Under the pieces are notes generated by a model. It was not told where the DNA came from and searched no databases. It worked only from the letters and a program-made list of their open reading frames with translations. The translations under genes were made by a program, and so were the position numbers. This document shows, one piece after another, positions 1 through 10,749 of a stretch of DNA of 64,000 bases (positions are counted from its first letter, which is position 1; the number at the start of each line of letters is the position of its first letter). Origin of the DNA: Anoplopoma fimbria (lineage: Eukaryota > Chordata > Actinopteri > Perciformes > Anoplopomatidae); the NCBI RefSeq assembly GCF_027596085.1, contig NC_072456.1, forward strand, positions 17,986,218 to 18,050,217, written 5' to 3'.

Positions 1-268
1 ATTTATATAAGTTTCCATGTCTGGAGTCTCAGATTGGATCCCATCTGATTTAATATGAACACATATTTTATTTACTTGAATCTAGATTCTGTTGTCTCTG
101 TCACTTGATTTCAACTCGAACCTACTCTTTAGTCAAGTACAACAGTTTCACCTAGGGCAGTAACAGCACTGGGAGTATTTTAAGAAGTGAAAAAATTAAT
201 ATAGTAAATAAATATGTTTATGTTGGCTTGTGTTTGAAAGTTGCTGTTTTATCCAATACAGAAATGTC
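1..268. other. Unassigned left flank
   Basis: AT-rich non-coding sequence before the first duplicated unit. No gene, repeat end or RNA seen. The similarity with the second unit begins at the CTCTAGTG at 269. Confidence 0.5.
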
Positions 269-1229
269 CTCTAGTGGAAGAGATTCATATATGTGGATCT
301 CCACATTGCTGTTTTCTTCTTTGCACAAACAAGTAAACAAAATTCAGTAAAAGGCACATCTGAGAAAGAGAAACTTTATGTCCACAGAATATTAAAACAC
401 AGCAGTTTATTAATCGTTCAGTAGGCAAACACATGACATTGTTAATACTTTAAATTTTGCATTAAAACAAAATGGTGAAAGACATTTTGATACTTTCCTG
501 TACATCAGCATGACAGACAGAAAAGTGAAGGGCGTTGTCTTGTTTAGTGGGATCGGTGGTTTCTTTCACACGTTTTTTTTTTTTTTTGTGAAATAATTAC
601 ATAATTAATCTTTACTCGTCCCAGGAGGGTAGATGTTGTTGGAGGGATCCCAGCATGCACAAGGGCAACAGATTCAGGGACATTCATCTCTGTTGTGTGT
701 TTTTGCAGCTTTATTGTTTTGACATTTTGTCATTTAGTGTTTGTCCACTTCTCCTAAATTGTATATCTTGTTATTTCAGTCAGTTTTATGAGCAAAAATG
801 TTAATTCATTATTTAGAGTCACTTATTAACCTAACTTGTAGTGTTTGTAGCTATTTGGTCATATACTGTAAAGCGATTTGTACTTTATTCAGTAACTAGG
901 TTAAAATGTTGACTTTGAGTTTTAAGAGGGTTTGGACAGTGAATGGACTTATAGCCCCTACAACCTTATAAATATATTTTAGTTCATATAAAAAGGGCTT
1001 TTACATTTTTTTAATTGGACATATATTTTTTAAATCCGGAAATGAAGGCCCACCCTTCAAAGTTACTGTTCAGTGCCATAGTCATTATTCTATACTATAC
1101 CATATTTTAAAGGCATACAACTATTAAGATTAATTTTAGTTTTTGATTATGTTATTAACACCAATACCAGTGATGAGGACAAAATACAGCTGTAATACTT
1201 AACTAGAGCAGAAGAAACAAGCCCATGCG

Positions 1230-1235
1230 TTTTAT
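1230..1235 (-). terminator. Candidate polyadenylation signal, cpn2-like copy 1
   Basis: TTTATT on the plus strand reads AATAAA on the minus strand, about 560 nt past the stop codon. The same signal occurs at about 7126-7131 in unit 2. It is a motif match only; no transcript evidence is visible. Confidence 0.35.
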
Positions 1236-1795
1236 TCAATCTACTAGGACTTCACCTAAATTCTAGACACATGTTCACCCATTCTAAATGGTGTTCAATT
1301 GTGTCCTAAGCTCCTCTTGTTTTCTCTGAATGAGAATTTGAAGTCTCGTGGATCTCTGTCTCCCCCTGCTGAGGGTGTTTGTTGTGCCTGGCTTTCAGTC
1401 ATAAAAAACAAACAGATTTCCAGGAAGATGTTTTTTAATGGTTGTACAATGCATTATGCATATTACACATGATTAAGCTAACATATATATATATATATAT
1501 ATATTTAAATTATATATGTTTTTTTTCAGAAATACTTATTATATAATTAAATATGTTTTTTTCAGAAATACTTTAGAGCAAACAAATTCCAGATGAGACA
1601 TTGCCACATGATATGTACAACCTGCTAAACAATGCAATCAGCAACAATATATTATTAGTAATGTATAGCTTACTTTAATATGGGGTTCAACATCTCACCC
1701 AAGGATGCTTTGGCAGGTCATATGGCTGCTATTGTGTTCATTTACTGTCATTGGCATCAAAGAAGTAAGATTTCTCTAAATTGCTGTTGTTTTGT

Positions 1796-3364
1796 TTAAA
1801 GTCCTACAGTCTCTGCCTCTTGTAGAGGCCTTAAACTGACCTCCCTCCTGTAGGAGAAACGGGTGAGTGTAGTGGTGGGTGTGGTGGTTGTGGGGGGTGT
1901 AGTGGTGGTTGGTGTTGTAGGAAGTGGTGTTGTGGTAGTAAGGATGGTGGTTGTTGGTTCTGTGGTTGGGAGTGCTGTGGTAGTTGTGGTAGTTGTGGTG
2001 GTGGTTGTTGGGGGCAGAGTGGGGCAAATAAATTGATCCTCTGGTAATAATTTGATTTCCTGCCCTTTTAGATTTTCTGGATTCTCACAGACAACAGGAG
2101 ACCTAATCTTGTCAGAGTTGGCTTTCATCCAGAGGTAAAGATTCATCAGATTGCAGTCACAGTTCCACGGGTTGTCATTGAGGTAAAGCTTTTTCAGTTT
2201 TATTAAACGCTCAAAAATATCATCAGGAAGCGTCTTGAGGTCGTTGTGAGCTAGCCTGAGTGTGCTCAGTGATTGCAGCTTTTCAAACACATCTGTGTCC
2301 AGCGAATGTAACTTGTTGTTCTGTAGATTTAGCTCTATGAGTTTCTCAGGACCTTCAAAGTACTCAGGATGCAAGGTGACAAAGCGATTCTTAGACAGAT
2401 CTAACTTCTTGAGTTTCTTCAGAGGGCTGAATATTCCTTTTGGAAGATCGCTAAGATTATTTTGACTCAGACTTAATTCTATCAATTTAGGCATTTCTCC
2501 AAAAAGCACAGGTGGTAGACTTGTCAGTTTATTCTTCTGTAGAGTGAGAGTTTTAAGCAGAGGGAAACCAACGAAGAATCCTTGAGGTAAACTAGTCAGA
2601 AGATTACTATCCAAAAACAGCTTGTTTAGTTTGTCTTTATGTGGAAAAAGATCAGGTGACAAGTCTTCTATTTTGTTTCCTTGCAGGCTGATTTCCTTCA
2701 AGTTTGGCAAATTCTGAAAAATCTCATCAGGAATAGTGATCAGCTGATTCTCGTAAAGCCGTAGAGTCTGCAATTTGTTTAGGTTTGAGAACCAGTCAGC
2801 AGATACAGCAGAGAGATTGTTTTTAGCTAAATGGAGTATTATAAGGTTCTCAAGACTGTCAAACGTCCCGTCTTCAATGGATTCTATCTCGTTCGCATGT
2901 AACAGCAGCTCTTTTACTTTTTCAAGACCGTCAAACAAGCCTTTCTCAAGACTACGGAGCTTGTTTAGCTTCAGTATAATCCTCTCCAGGTTGCTGAGGT
3001 CTTTAAAGACTCCAACTGGGATCGATGTTAACGGAGTGCTGGAGATCTCGATTTGCTTGAGGTCTACCAAACCTTCAAATGCTCCAGGCTCAATAGATGT
3101 CGTGTTGGTGTTCATGAACTCCACCTTTTCAAGCTGCGGGTTTCCAACAAAGGCTCCTTTGGGGATTGTTTCAATCTGGCTATCCACAAAGAAAACTTCT
3201 GTGACAGCTGGTCCCAGGAAGCTTGGGATGTCCATTGTAGATGTACCAAAGGCAGCCTGGTTTTCTTTCGGGCAGTCTGTCTCCTTTTCACAAAGTTTGT
3301 TTTCAGACAATAAAGTCTCAAACAGTAAAGAAAGAAAAAGAACAACGATTTCTCCTCTTGACAT
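1796..3364 (-). CDS. cpn2: CPN2-like leucine-rich repeat protein, copy 1 (stalk and membrane span deleted)
   Basis: A 522-residue open frame. Residues 1-20 form a signal peptide (hydrophobic VVLFLSLLF core). A short Cys-containing N-cap (CEKETDC) follows, then about a dozen 24-residue LRRs (LxxLxLxxNxLxxLPxxxF, residues ~50-410) and a Cys-rich C-cap with NPWNCDCN. After that come a short Thr/Pro stretch and the tail RFSYRREVSLRPLQEAETV. The N-terminal LRRs follow human CPN2 closely (FVxSxxxT, AFxxNPxLxKVxF, NT), and CPN2 is the neighbour of LRRC15 in human. Mammalian CPN2 is the soluble regulatory subunit that stabilises carboxypeptidase N in plasma. Relative to copy 2, 379 codons (mucin stalk plus membrane span) are missing in frame, so this copy should be secreted. 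The ATG follows a splice acceptor (TTTTTTTAG) about 10 bases upstream. Orthology to CPN2 is inferred; a GP1BA-like identity is the alternative. Confidence 0.8.
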   Translation of the reverse strand: MSRGEIVVLFLSLLFETLLSENKLCEKETDCPKENQAAFGTSTMDIPSFLGPAVTEVFFVDSQIETIPKGAFVGNPQLEKVEFMNTNTTSIEPGAFEGLVDLKQIEISSTPLTSIPVGVFKDLSNLERIILKLNKLRSLEKGLFDGLEKVKELLLHANEIESIEDGTFDSLENLIILHLAKNNLSAVSADWFSNLNKLQTLRLYENQLITIPDEIFQNLPNLKEISLQGNKIEDLSPDLFPHKDKLNKLFLDSNLLTSLPQGFFVGFPLLKTLTLQKNKLTSLPPVLFGEMPKLIELSLSQNNLSDLPKGIFSPLKKLKKLDLSKNRFVTLHPEYFEGPEKLIELNLQNNKLHSLDTDVFEKLQSLSTLRLAHNDLKTLPDDIFERLIKLKKLYLNDNPWNCDCNLMNLYLWMKANSDKIRSPVVCENPENLKGQEIKLLPEDQFICPTLPPTTTTTTTTTTTALPTTEPTTTILTTTTPLPTTPTTTTPPTTTTPTTTLTRFSYRREVSLRPLQEAETVGL

Positions 3365-3566
3365 GGTTATTCACTAAAAAAAGAAAGAAAAAGTGATAAT
3401 GTACAAATTTTATAATTGAGTTGATTAACTTTGACCTTGTAAACAGTTAAGAAGGTAGTTTAATGTGTAAATAATCAATAAATTATCAATAACATCATAA
3501 AAAGCTTTGCTATGCCAAATGATCATTAACTCTATGAGCTGTTACAGTCAAATGCCAAAACCTTAC

Positions 3567-3700
3567 CTTATTATTTTCCGTCCCAGGATGAAACTGACAC
3601 AAACACGCTACATATCATTAGTTATTTCCTGTATCAATGTTGGCCAGCAGGACTGGAGAGTGAAGCTTCCTACGCGAGGCGTGGTATAACACTTCTGCAG
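3567..3700 (-). other. Candidate 5' untranslated exon, cpn2-like copy 1
   Basis: The minus strand reads AATAAG|GTAAGG at 3567/3566, a good donor, and a pyrimidine-rich acceptor lies just before the ATG at 3364. This implies a short intron of about 190 nt in the 5' UTR. The upstream limit of the exon is a guess. The region is conserved in unit 2 apart from a 20-bp indel. Confidence 0.4.
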
Positions 3701-3710
3701 CTCGAGATAA

Positions 3711-4654
3711 GAGCAGGGACGGAAGGTTTTTGATATTTTAGCGGGTTACTTCCCTTCTCTGCAGCATGGCTCCAATAGTTTGGGAATTAATGAATGATTG
3801 AGCTTTCACCACTGATTTTTAGACTGCAGTATACCATCTGATGTGTTAAATTATTCACCTAGGACAGCAGCTTAAACTCCAGATAAAATAGCTTGAGTAT
3901 TCATCATTCATGTAAATACTGTAAACACTAAAGGGACTGTGTGTAACATTTAGGGGTTAATGGGCAGATATTAAATAAAAATATTCATAACTATGTTTTA
4001 ATCAGAGTATCATTACCCAATACTAAGAATCTAAGAACAATGCTTTTACTGTACCTACAATAAAGTATTCTAGAGTAAAAAGCCAATACTTAATCAATAC
4101 ATCTGTGAACATGGAAAACAAAAGTGAAACCTAGTTCACTCGGTTCACGCTGCTATGTTTACACAAGCACAGCTTGAACAATTGGCCAAAAGCTTTTTTT
4201 GGTAAACTTCTGCCGACTGAGACAAAGCAGCCTGGTGGAAATAAGACAGGAGGAATGACTGATACTGACCGACGTCTGTGTTCTTCATTCTTTATAAACT
4301 TCACTCAGAAATGTTATTTATTTTATTGAAATTTAACATTTGTTTCCAGTGAATTATTAATGACTTTATATGGTGACTTTTCTGTTGTAAACATAATGGT
4401 TGCTGCTCTAAAAACATTATTTAGCTATATCTAAATTATTAATACCTTCTAATCATGCTCTGAATTTATTTGTTTTTAAAATCTTATACATATTTTTAAA
4501 AACAATTATTTAGTCATGTAGAAGAACAGAATATTAATAAAGGTATCCCCTAGTTGTCCTAAAATCCTAAAAAGGGAGAAGCTGAGCTGAGGGGTATTTA
4601 TTTGATTACTAGATGCCACTAAAACTTAGACTGTCCCTTTAACATTCTCTATGG
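3711..4654. other. 5' flank of cpn2-like copy 1
   Basis: Non-coding AT-rich flank shared with 10750-11687. It presumably holds the promoter, but no clear TATA box or other site stands out. No gene seen. Confidence 0.4.
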
Positions 4655-4680
4655 CAGTAGTTCCCAAAACTGGGGGCACG

Positions 4681-4683
<3 letters not shown>

Positions 4684-4760
<77 letters not shown>
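4684..4760. repeat. (CA)n microsatellite inside the hAT element
   Basis: About 38 uninterrupted CA units near the left end of the element. Confidence 0.97.
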
Positions 4761-4761
<1 letters not shown>

Positions 4762-4920
4762 GGTAAAACAATATAAAATAAAATTATAACAAATACAATT
4801 GCAAACAAGTTGTAAAGATAGGGCACTATATCATATGGTTGCACCTAATAAATAAATAAAAATAATAATAATAAATCAAGCAGAACCGACGTGACACGAA
4901 CTGTGTTCCATCCACGCCCC

Positions 4921-4921
<1 letters not shown>

Positions 4922-4950
<29 letters not shown>
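4922..4950. repeat. (GA)n microsatellite
   Basis: About 14 GA units, just upstream of the transposase remnant. Confidence 0.9.
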
Positions 4951-4955
<5 letters not shown>

Positions 4956-5015
4956 CAGCGACACAGAAAGAGAAAGAGAAAAAGATAAGAGATAGGAAGG
5001 AAGCGATGTAGCAAG

Positions 5016-5370
5016 ATGGGCAGATTTGTGACTGGTACAAAGCGCAAATCAGATGGCAAGTCTGCTACAGCTGTAACAGATGACGCGAGCACCACAACAA
5101 CGGCACAAAAAAAGGTAAAAGCAAGAAAATATAACGAGGCATATCTGTCCCATCACAAGCACTATGGTCGGCCAAGAAGAGAGACCCCAGTGTGTTGTGT
5201 GTCTTAAAATACTGACGGCAGACAGTATGAAGCCCACTAAATTGAAAAGACACTTGGAAACCCACCACCCCGATCATGTGAACAAGCACCTTGAGTTTTT
5301 CAAAAAGAAATTGGAAAACTGTCATGCCCAGCAGAGTCACTTTGTAAAAGCTGCATCTGTCCCTGAGTAA
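5016..5370 (+). pseudogene. hAT transposase remnant, BED zinc finger, frameshifted
   Basis: The first frame (from ATG 5016) has a basic N-terminus leading to KKVKARKYNEAYLS, the usual start of ZBED5-like transposases. From about 5164 the reading continues in another frame with RPQCVVCLKILTADSMK, then KLKRHLETHHPDH, which is the C-x2-C...H-x3/4-H BED finger. The frame change lies between about 5150 and 5170. A stop follows at about 5368-5370 where a full transposase would continue for several hundred residues. It cannot be active. Confidence 0.8.
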
Positions 5371-6429
5371 CTTGCACATCTTGTCTTTGATCAGTCATTA
5401 TTCTATATGTAGGATTTTTTTTTTCTTGCACACTAATTCAGTTTGAAAAACCTACTGTTAAATAGGGAAATGTAAGTTGTTGCACTGTTCCTAACCTCAA
5501 TTTTGACATTTGAAGTTAATTTTACTTGAAAATATATTCAAGAATGTAATGCAATTAATCTGTCTGAAAGCACTACTTGAAAGCAATCTAAAGTCCAATC
5601 TTTTTGGAAATTGATTTTATTATTGCTATTTGTTTTTCAGTAACACAAACTGAACAATAAACTGTGAAGTAGAAAAGTGAAGTGATATGTACTTATTTTA
5701 GAAAGAAAAACAAATATTTTATAGAGTTTATATATTATAATGCAATGAATTCAAAACAAAGAAGGTACGACCCATTTGGGGTGGGTGGGGTCGGGTGCGG
5801 TAGGGGGGCTTACAATGTTCCTATATCATCAAAGGGGGCTTGACAGAAAACGTTTGGGAACCACTGCTCTAGTGGAAGAGATTGATATATGTGCATCTCC
5901 ACATTGCTGTTTTCTTCTTTGCACAAACAAGTAAACAAAATTCACATCTGATAAAGAGAAACTATATGTCCACAGAATATTAAAACACGGCAGTTTATTA
6001 ATGGTTCACTAGGCAAACACATGACATTGTTAATACTTTGAATTTTGCATTAAAACAAAATGGTGAAAGACATTACGAGAGCAGATTTTGATACTTTCCT
6101 GTACATGCCCGCAGCATGACGGACAGAAAAGTGAAGGCCGTTGTCTTGTTTAGTGGGATCGGTGGTTTCTTTCACACATTGTTTTTGTGAAATAATTGCA
6201 TAATTAATCTTTACTCTTCCCAGGAGGGTAGATGTTGTTGGAGGGATCCCAGCATGCACAAGGGCAAAAGATTCAGGGACATTCGTCTCTGTTGTGTGGT
6301 TTTGCAGCTTTATTGTTTTGACATTTTGTCATTTAGTGTTTGTCCACTTCTCCTAAATTGTATATCTTGTTATTTCAGTCAGTTTTATGAGCAAAAATGT
6401 TAATTCATTATTTAGAGTCACTTATTAAC

Positions 6430-6728
6430 CTAAGTTGCTTGTTGGCATGCCTTTGGACTGTGGGAGAAAGTTGGAAAACCCGGAGAGAACCCACGCTGCC
6501 ACAGGGAGAACATGCAAACTCCACATAGAAGCAAAAATACGAATCTGAAAACAATACAATAAAATCTAGAGGGTAAAAGACCATAATAAAGGAAACAAAA
6601 TGATTTTTTAAATTCATTTTAATAACAATATATAACAATATAACTTATAATAAGGGTCATATATAAACTAAATTGCTCATGTGGATCTTAGAAAAGGTGG
6701 CATTTTGAACTAAGATACATTTGCAGTC
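6430..6728. mobile_element. Interspersed repeat fragment present only in unit 2
   Basis: Unit 1 runs directly from CTTATTAACCTAACTTG into TTTGTAGCTATTTGG at about 838-855. Unit 2 has about 290 extra bases there. They include GGGAGAACATGCAAACTCCA, a motif recurring in dispersed teleost repeats. The family is not identified. It may be an insertion in unit 2 or a loss from unit 1. Confidence 0.6.
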
Positions 6729-7368
6729 TTTGTAGCTATTTGGTCATATACTGTAGAGCGATGTGTTTTTCCATTGTTTGGACTTTATTCAGAAACTAGG
6801 TTAAAATGTTGACTTTGAGTTTTGGACAGTAAATTAACTCATAGCCCCTTCAACCTTTTTAAGTACCTTTTAGTTCATATAAAAAGGGCTTTTGAAAAAT
6901 GTTAATTGGACATATATTTAACATCCGGAAATGAAAGCCCGCCCTTGCTGTTCAGTGTCATAGTCATTATTCTGCTGTACCATATTTTATAGGCATAACA
7001 GCAGGTGAACCGTTTCTGTTAAGATTCATTTTAGTTTTTGATTATGTTATTACTACCAATACCAGTGATGAGGACAAAATACAGCTGTAATGCTTAACTA
7101 GAACAGAAGAAACAAGCCCATGCGTTTTATTCAATCTACTAGACTTCATCTGAATTATAGACACATGTTCACCAATTCTAGATAGTTTCCTAAGCTCCTC
7201 TTGTTTTCTCTGAATAAGAATTTGAAGTCTCGTGGATCTCTGTCTCCCCCTGCTGAGGGTGTTTGTTGTGCCTGGATTTCAGTCATAAAAAAACAAACAG
7301 ATTTCCAGGAAGATGTTTTTTAATGTTTGTACAATGCATTATGCATATTACACATTATTAAGCTAACA

Positions 7369-7381
7369 ATATATATATATA

Positions 7382-7426
<45 letters not shown>
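7369..7426. repeat. (AT)n microsatellite
   Basis: Nearly pure AT run, expanded relative to the matching run in unit 1 (about 1480-1504). Confidence 0.9.
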
Positions 7427-7429
<3 letters not shown>

Positions 7430-7667
7430 TTTTACAGAAATACTTTTGAGCCAACAAATTCCAGATGAGACATTGCCACATGATATGTACAACCTGCTAA
7501 ACAATGCAATCAGCAACAATATATTATTAGTAATGTATAGCTTACTTTAATATGGGGTTCAACATCTCACCCAAGGATGCTTTGGCAGGTCATATGGCTG
7601 CTATTGTGTTCATTTACTGTCATTGGCATCAAAGAAGTAAGATTTCTCTAAATTGCTGTTGTTTTGT

Positions 7668-10372
7668 TTAAAGTCTTACAGTCTCTGCCTCTTGTAGAGG
7701 CCTTAAACTGACCTCCCTCCTGTAGGAGAAATGGGTGAGTTTGACCCTATGGTTTGTCCTCTCCCTGGGCTGCAACAGGCGGTATATAGACAGGGTGAAC
7801 TTAGCCAGCGCCAGTGTGCAAATGATCACCACCAGCAGCAGCGCGGTGTAGATCATCATCTGAGATTTGCACCCGTTAACTTTGTTTCTGTACTGATATG
7901 TGAAGGAAGGCGATGGGTCTTGAGTGACCGGCTCCATAGGACAGGTGAAGATCACCGGAGTGGTCTGTTGAGGAGGCGTTGTTGTTCGGGTGGTGGTTGG
8001 TTGGGTAGTAGTGAGGGCGGTGGTTGTGGGCATAGTTGTTGAAGGTGTAGTTGTGGTTATAGAGGTTGTGGCCATAGTTGTTGAAGGTGTGGTTGTGGCC
8101 ATAGTGGTTGTGGGCATAGTTGTTGAAGGTATAGTTGTGGTCAGAGTGGTTGTGGGTGTGGTTGTTGAAGGTGTAGTTGTGGCCATAGTGGTTGTGGGCA
8201 TAGTTGTTGAAGGTGTAGTTGTGGCCATAGTGGTTGTGGGCATAGTTGTTGAAGGTGTAGTTGTGGCCATAGTGGTTGTGGGCATAGTTGTTGAAGGTGT
8301 AGTTGTGGCCATAGTGGTTGTGGGCATAGTTGTTGAAGGTGTAGTTGTGGCCATAGTGGTTGTGGGCATAGTTGTTGAAGGTGTAGTTGTGGCCATAGTG
8401 GTTGTGGGCATAGTTGTTGAAGGTATAGTTGTGGTCAGAGTGGTTGTGGGCATAGTTGTTGAAGGTGTAGTTGTGGCCATAGTGGTTGTGGGCATAGTTG
8501 TTGAAGGTGTAGTTGTGGCCATAGTGGTTGTGGGCATAGTTGAAGGTATAGTTGTGGTCAGAGTGGTTGTGGGTGTGGTTGTTGAAGGTGTAGTTGTGGT
8601 CAGAATGGTTGTGGGTGTAGTTGTGGTCATGGTTGTTGTGGGTGCAATTGTTGTCAAAGTGGTGGTTGATGCCGTTGTAACGGTGGTCGTGGGTGCAATT
8701 GTTGTTATTGTGGTTGTGGGTGTGGTTGTTGGCAGAACAGTAGTTGTTGGTATTGTTGTGGTGGTTGTGGCTAGCTGTGTGGTGGAGACAGGGCTCTCTG
8801 TTGTAGTTGTTGTTGGCAAAGTGGTTGATGGTGTTGTGGTGGTTAGGAAAGTGGTTGTTGGTTCTGTGGTTGGGAGTGTAGTGGTGAGTGTGGTGGTTGT
8901 GGGGGTGTAGTGGTGGTTGGTGTTGTAGGAAGTGGTGTTGTGGTAGTAAGGATGGTGGTTGTTGGTTCTGTGGTTGGGAGTGCTGTGGTAGTTGTGGTAG
9001 TTGTGGTGGTGGTTGTTGGGGGCAGAGTGGGGCAAATAAATTGATCCTCTGGTAATAATTTGATTTCCTGCCCTTTTAGATTTTCTGGATTCTCACAGAC
9101 AACAGGAGACATAATCTTGTCAGAGTTGGCTTTCATCCAGAGGTAAAGATTTATCAGATTGCAGTCACAGTTCCACGGGTTGTCATTGAGGTAAAGCTTT
9201 TTCAGTTTTATTAAACGCTCAAAAATATCATCAGGAAGCGTCTTGAGGTCGTTGTGAGCTAGCCTGAGTGTGCTCAGTGATTGCAGCTTTTCAAACACAT
9301 CTGTGTCCAGCGAATGTAACTTGTTGTTCTGTAGATTTAGCTCTATGAGTTTCTCAGGACCTTCAAAGTACTCAGGATGCAAGGTGACAAAGCGATTCTT
9401 AGACAGATCTAACTTCTTGAGTTTCTTCAGAGGGCTGAATATTCCTTTTGGAAGATCGCTAAGATTATTTTGACTCAGACTTAATTCTATCAATTTAGGC
9501 ATTTCTCCAAAAAGCACAGGTGGTAGACTTGTCAGTTTATTCTTCTGTAGAGTGAGAGTTTTAAGCAGAGGGAAACCAACGAAGAATCCTTGAGGTAAAC
9601 TAGTCAGAAGATTACTATCCAAAAACAGCTTGTTTAGTTTGTCTTTATGTGGAAAAAGATCAGGTGACAAGTCTTCTATTTTGTTTCCTTGCAGGCTGAT
9701 TTCCTTCAAGTTTGGCAAATTCTGAAAAATCTCATCAGGAATAGTGGTCAGCTGATTATCGTAAAGCCGTAGAGTCTGCAATTTGTTTAGGTTTGAGAAC
9801 CAGTCAGCAGATACAGCAGAGAGATTGTTTTTAGCTAAATGGAGTATTATAAGGTTCTCAAGACTGTCAAACGTCCCGTCTTCAATGGATTCTATCTCGT
9901 TCATATGTAACAGCAACTCTTTTACTTTTTTAAGACCGTCAAACAAGCCTTTCTCAAGACTACGGAGCTTGTTTAGCTTCAGTATAATCCTCTCCAGGTT
10001 GCTGAGGTCTTTAAAGACTCCAACTGGGATCGATGTTAACGGAGTGCTGGAGATCTCGATTTGCTTGAGGTCTACCAAACCTTCAAATGCTCCAGGCTCA
10101 ATAGATGTCGTGTTGGTGTTCATGAACTCCACCTTTTCAAGCTGCGGGTTTCCAACAAAGGCTCCTTTGGGGATTGTTTCAATCTGGCTATCCACAAAGA
10201 AAACTTCTGTGACAGCTGGTCCCAGGACGCTTGGGATATCAGTTGTAGATGTACCAAAGGCAGCCTGGTTTTCTTTCGGGCAGTCTGTCTCCTTTTCACA
10301 AAGTTTGTTTTCAGATAATAAAGTCTCAAACAGTAAAGAAAGAAAAAGAACAACGATTTCTCCTCTTGACAT
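7668..10372 (-). CDS. cpn2: CPN2-like LRR membrane mucin, copy 2 (one-base frame break)
   Basis: The start, signal peptide, LRR body and Cys-rich C-cap match copy 1 with only a few residue changes. The LRR frame, as sequenced, stops at 8843 after a shifted, Gln/Pro-rich end (509 residues). The cause is the G run at 8901-8905, which has five G where copy 1 has six (1892-1897). The downstream frame encodes a long Thr/Pro/Ser mucin-like stalk, a membrane span (MMIYTALLLVVIICTLALA) and a cytoplasmic tail ending in FSYRREVSLRPLQEAETV, stopping at 7668. Both parts look well conserved, so the gene is either a very recent pseudogene, polymorphic, or intact with a sequencing error in a homopolymer. 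The intended product would be about 900 residues. LRR head plus O-glycosylated stalk plus membrane span resembles platelet GPIb-alpha in layout. The start was chosen as in copy 1, after the acceptor. Confidence 0.75.
8028..8620 (-). repeat. 42-bp coding minisatellite (mucin stalk)
   Basis: About 13 tandem units of 42 bp, such as the run from 8160 to 8420, interrupted by variant units carrying GTGGTCAGAGTGG. On the minus strand each unit encodes 14 residues of the type PSTTMPTTTMATTT, ideal for dense O-glycosylation. The array is absent from copy 1. Confidence 0.93.
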
Positions 10373-10574
10373 GGTTATTCACTAAAAAAAGAAAGAAAAA
10401 GTGATAATGTACAAATTTTATAATTGAGTTGATTAACTTTGACCTTGTAAACAGTTAAGAAGGTAGTTTAATGTGTAAATAATCAATAAATTATCAATAA
10501 CATCATAAAAAGCTTTGCTATGCCAAATGATCATTAACTCTATGAGCTGTTACAGTCAAATGCCAAAACCTTAC

Positions 10575-10740
10575 CTTATTATTTTCCGTCCCAGGATGAA
10601 ACTGTCTGTTACAGCAGTGAGGAGACACAAACACGCTACATATCATTAGTTATTTCCTGTATCGATGTTGGCCAGCAGGACTGGAGAGTGAAGCTTCCTA
10701 CGCGAGGCGTGGTATAACACTTCTGCAGCTCGAGATAAGA
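10575..10740 (-). other. Candidate 5' untranslated exon, cpn2-like copy 2
   Basis: Same donor as in copy 1 (AATAAG|GTAAGG on the minus strand, exon end at 10575). This copy has 20 extra bases (CTGTTACAGCAGTGAGG and neighbours) after the shared GGATGAAACTG. The 5' limit is uncertain. Confidence 0.4.
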
Positions 10741-10749
10741 GCAGGGACG

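Larger units (their letters stand above)
269..4654. repeat. Tandem duplication, unit 1
   Basis: This 4.4-kb unit is nearly identical to 5867-11687. Both start CTCTAGTGGAAGAGATT and both end ACATTCTCTATGG. The similarity covers the gene, its 5' exon, its 3' flank and non-coding sequence on both sides. The main differences are a 1137-bp deletion in the gene of this unit, a roughly 290-bp stretch present only in unit 2 (about 6430-6728), a 20-bp indel in the 5' exon and microsatellite lengths. The low divergence suggests a fairly recent segmental duplication. Confidence 0.93.
4655..5866. mobile_element. hAT-type DNA transposon (Buster/ZBED-like), 1212 bp, defective
   Basis: The ends are inverted repeats: the left end reads CAGTAGTTCCCAAAAC and the right end, reversed, CAGTGGTTCCCAAAC. 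Such ends are typical of hAT elements. Inside lies a BED-zinc-finger transposase fragment (5016-5370), but the catalytic and dimerisation parts are gone. The flanks are CTCTATGG (4647-4654) and CTCTAGTG (5867-5874). Both fit the NNNTANNN target preference of Buster-type hATs but are not identical, so this is not a simple target duplication. The element lies exactly at the junction of the two duplicated units. Confidence 0.8.

Noticed and set aside
2775..3377. 200-codon plus-strand frame, repeated at 9783-10385
   Set aside because: Antisense shadow of the LRR coding sequence; duplicated only because the gene is.
7990..8910. 306-codon Val/Gly-rich plus-strand open frame
   Set aside because: Mirror of the Thr-rich minisatellite on the opposite strand; a repeat without stops in any frame, no domain.
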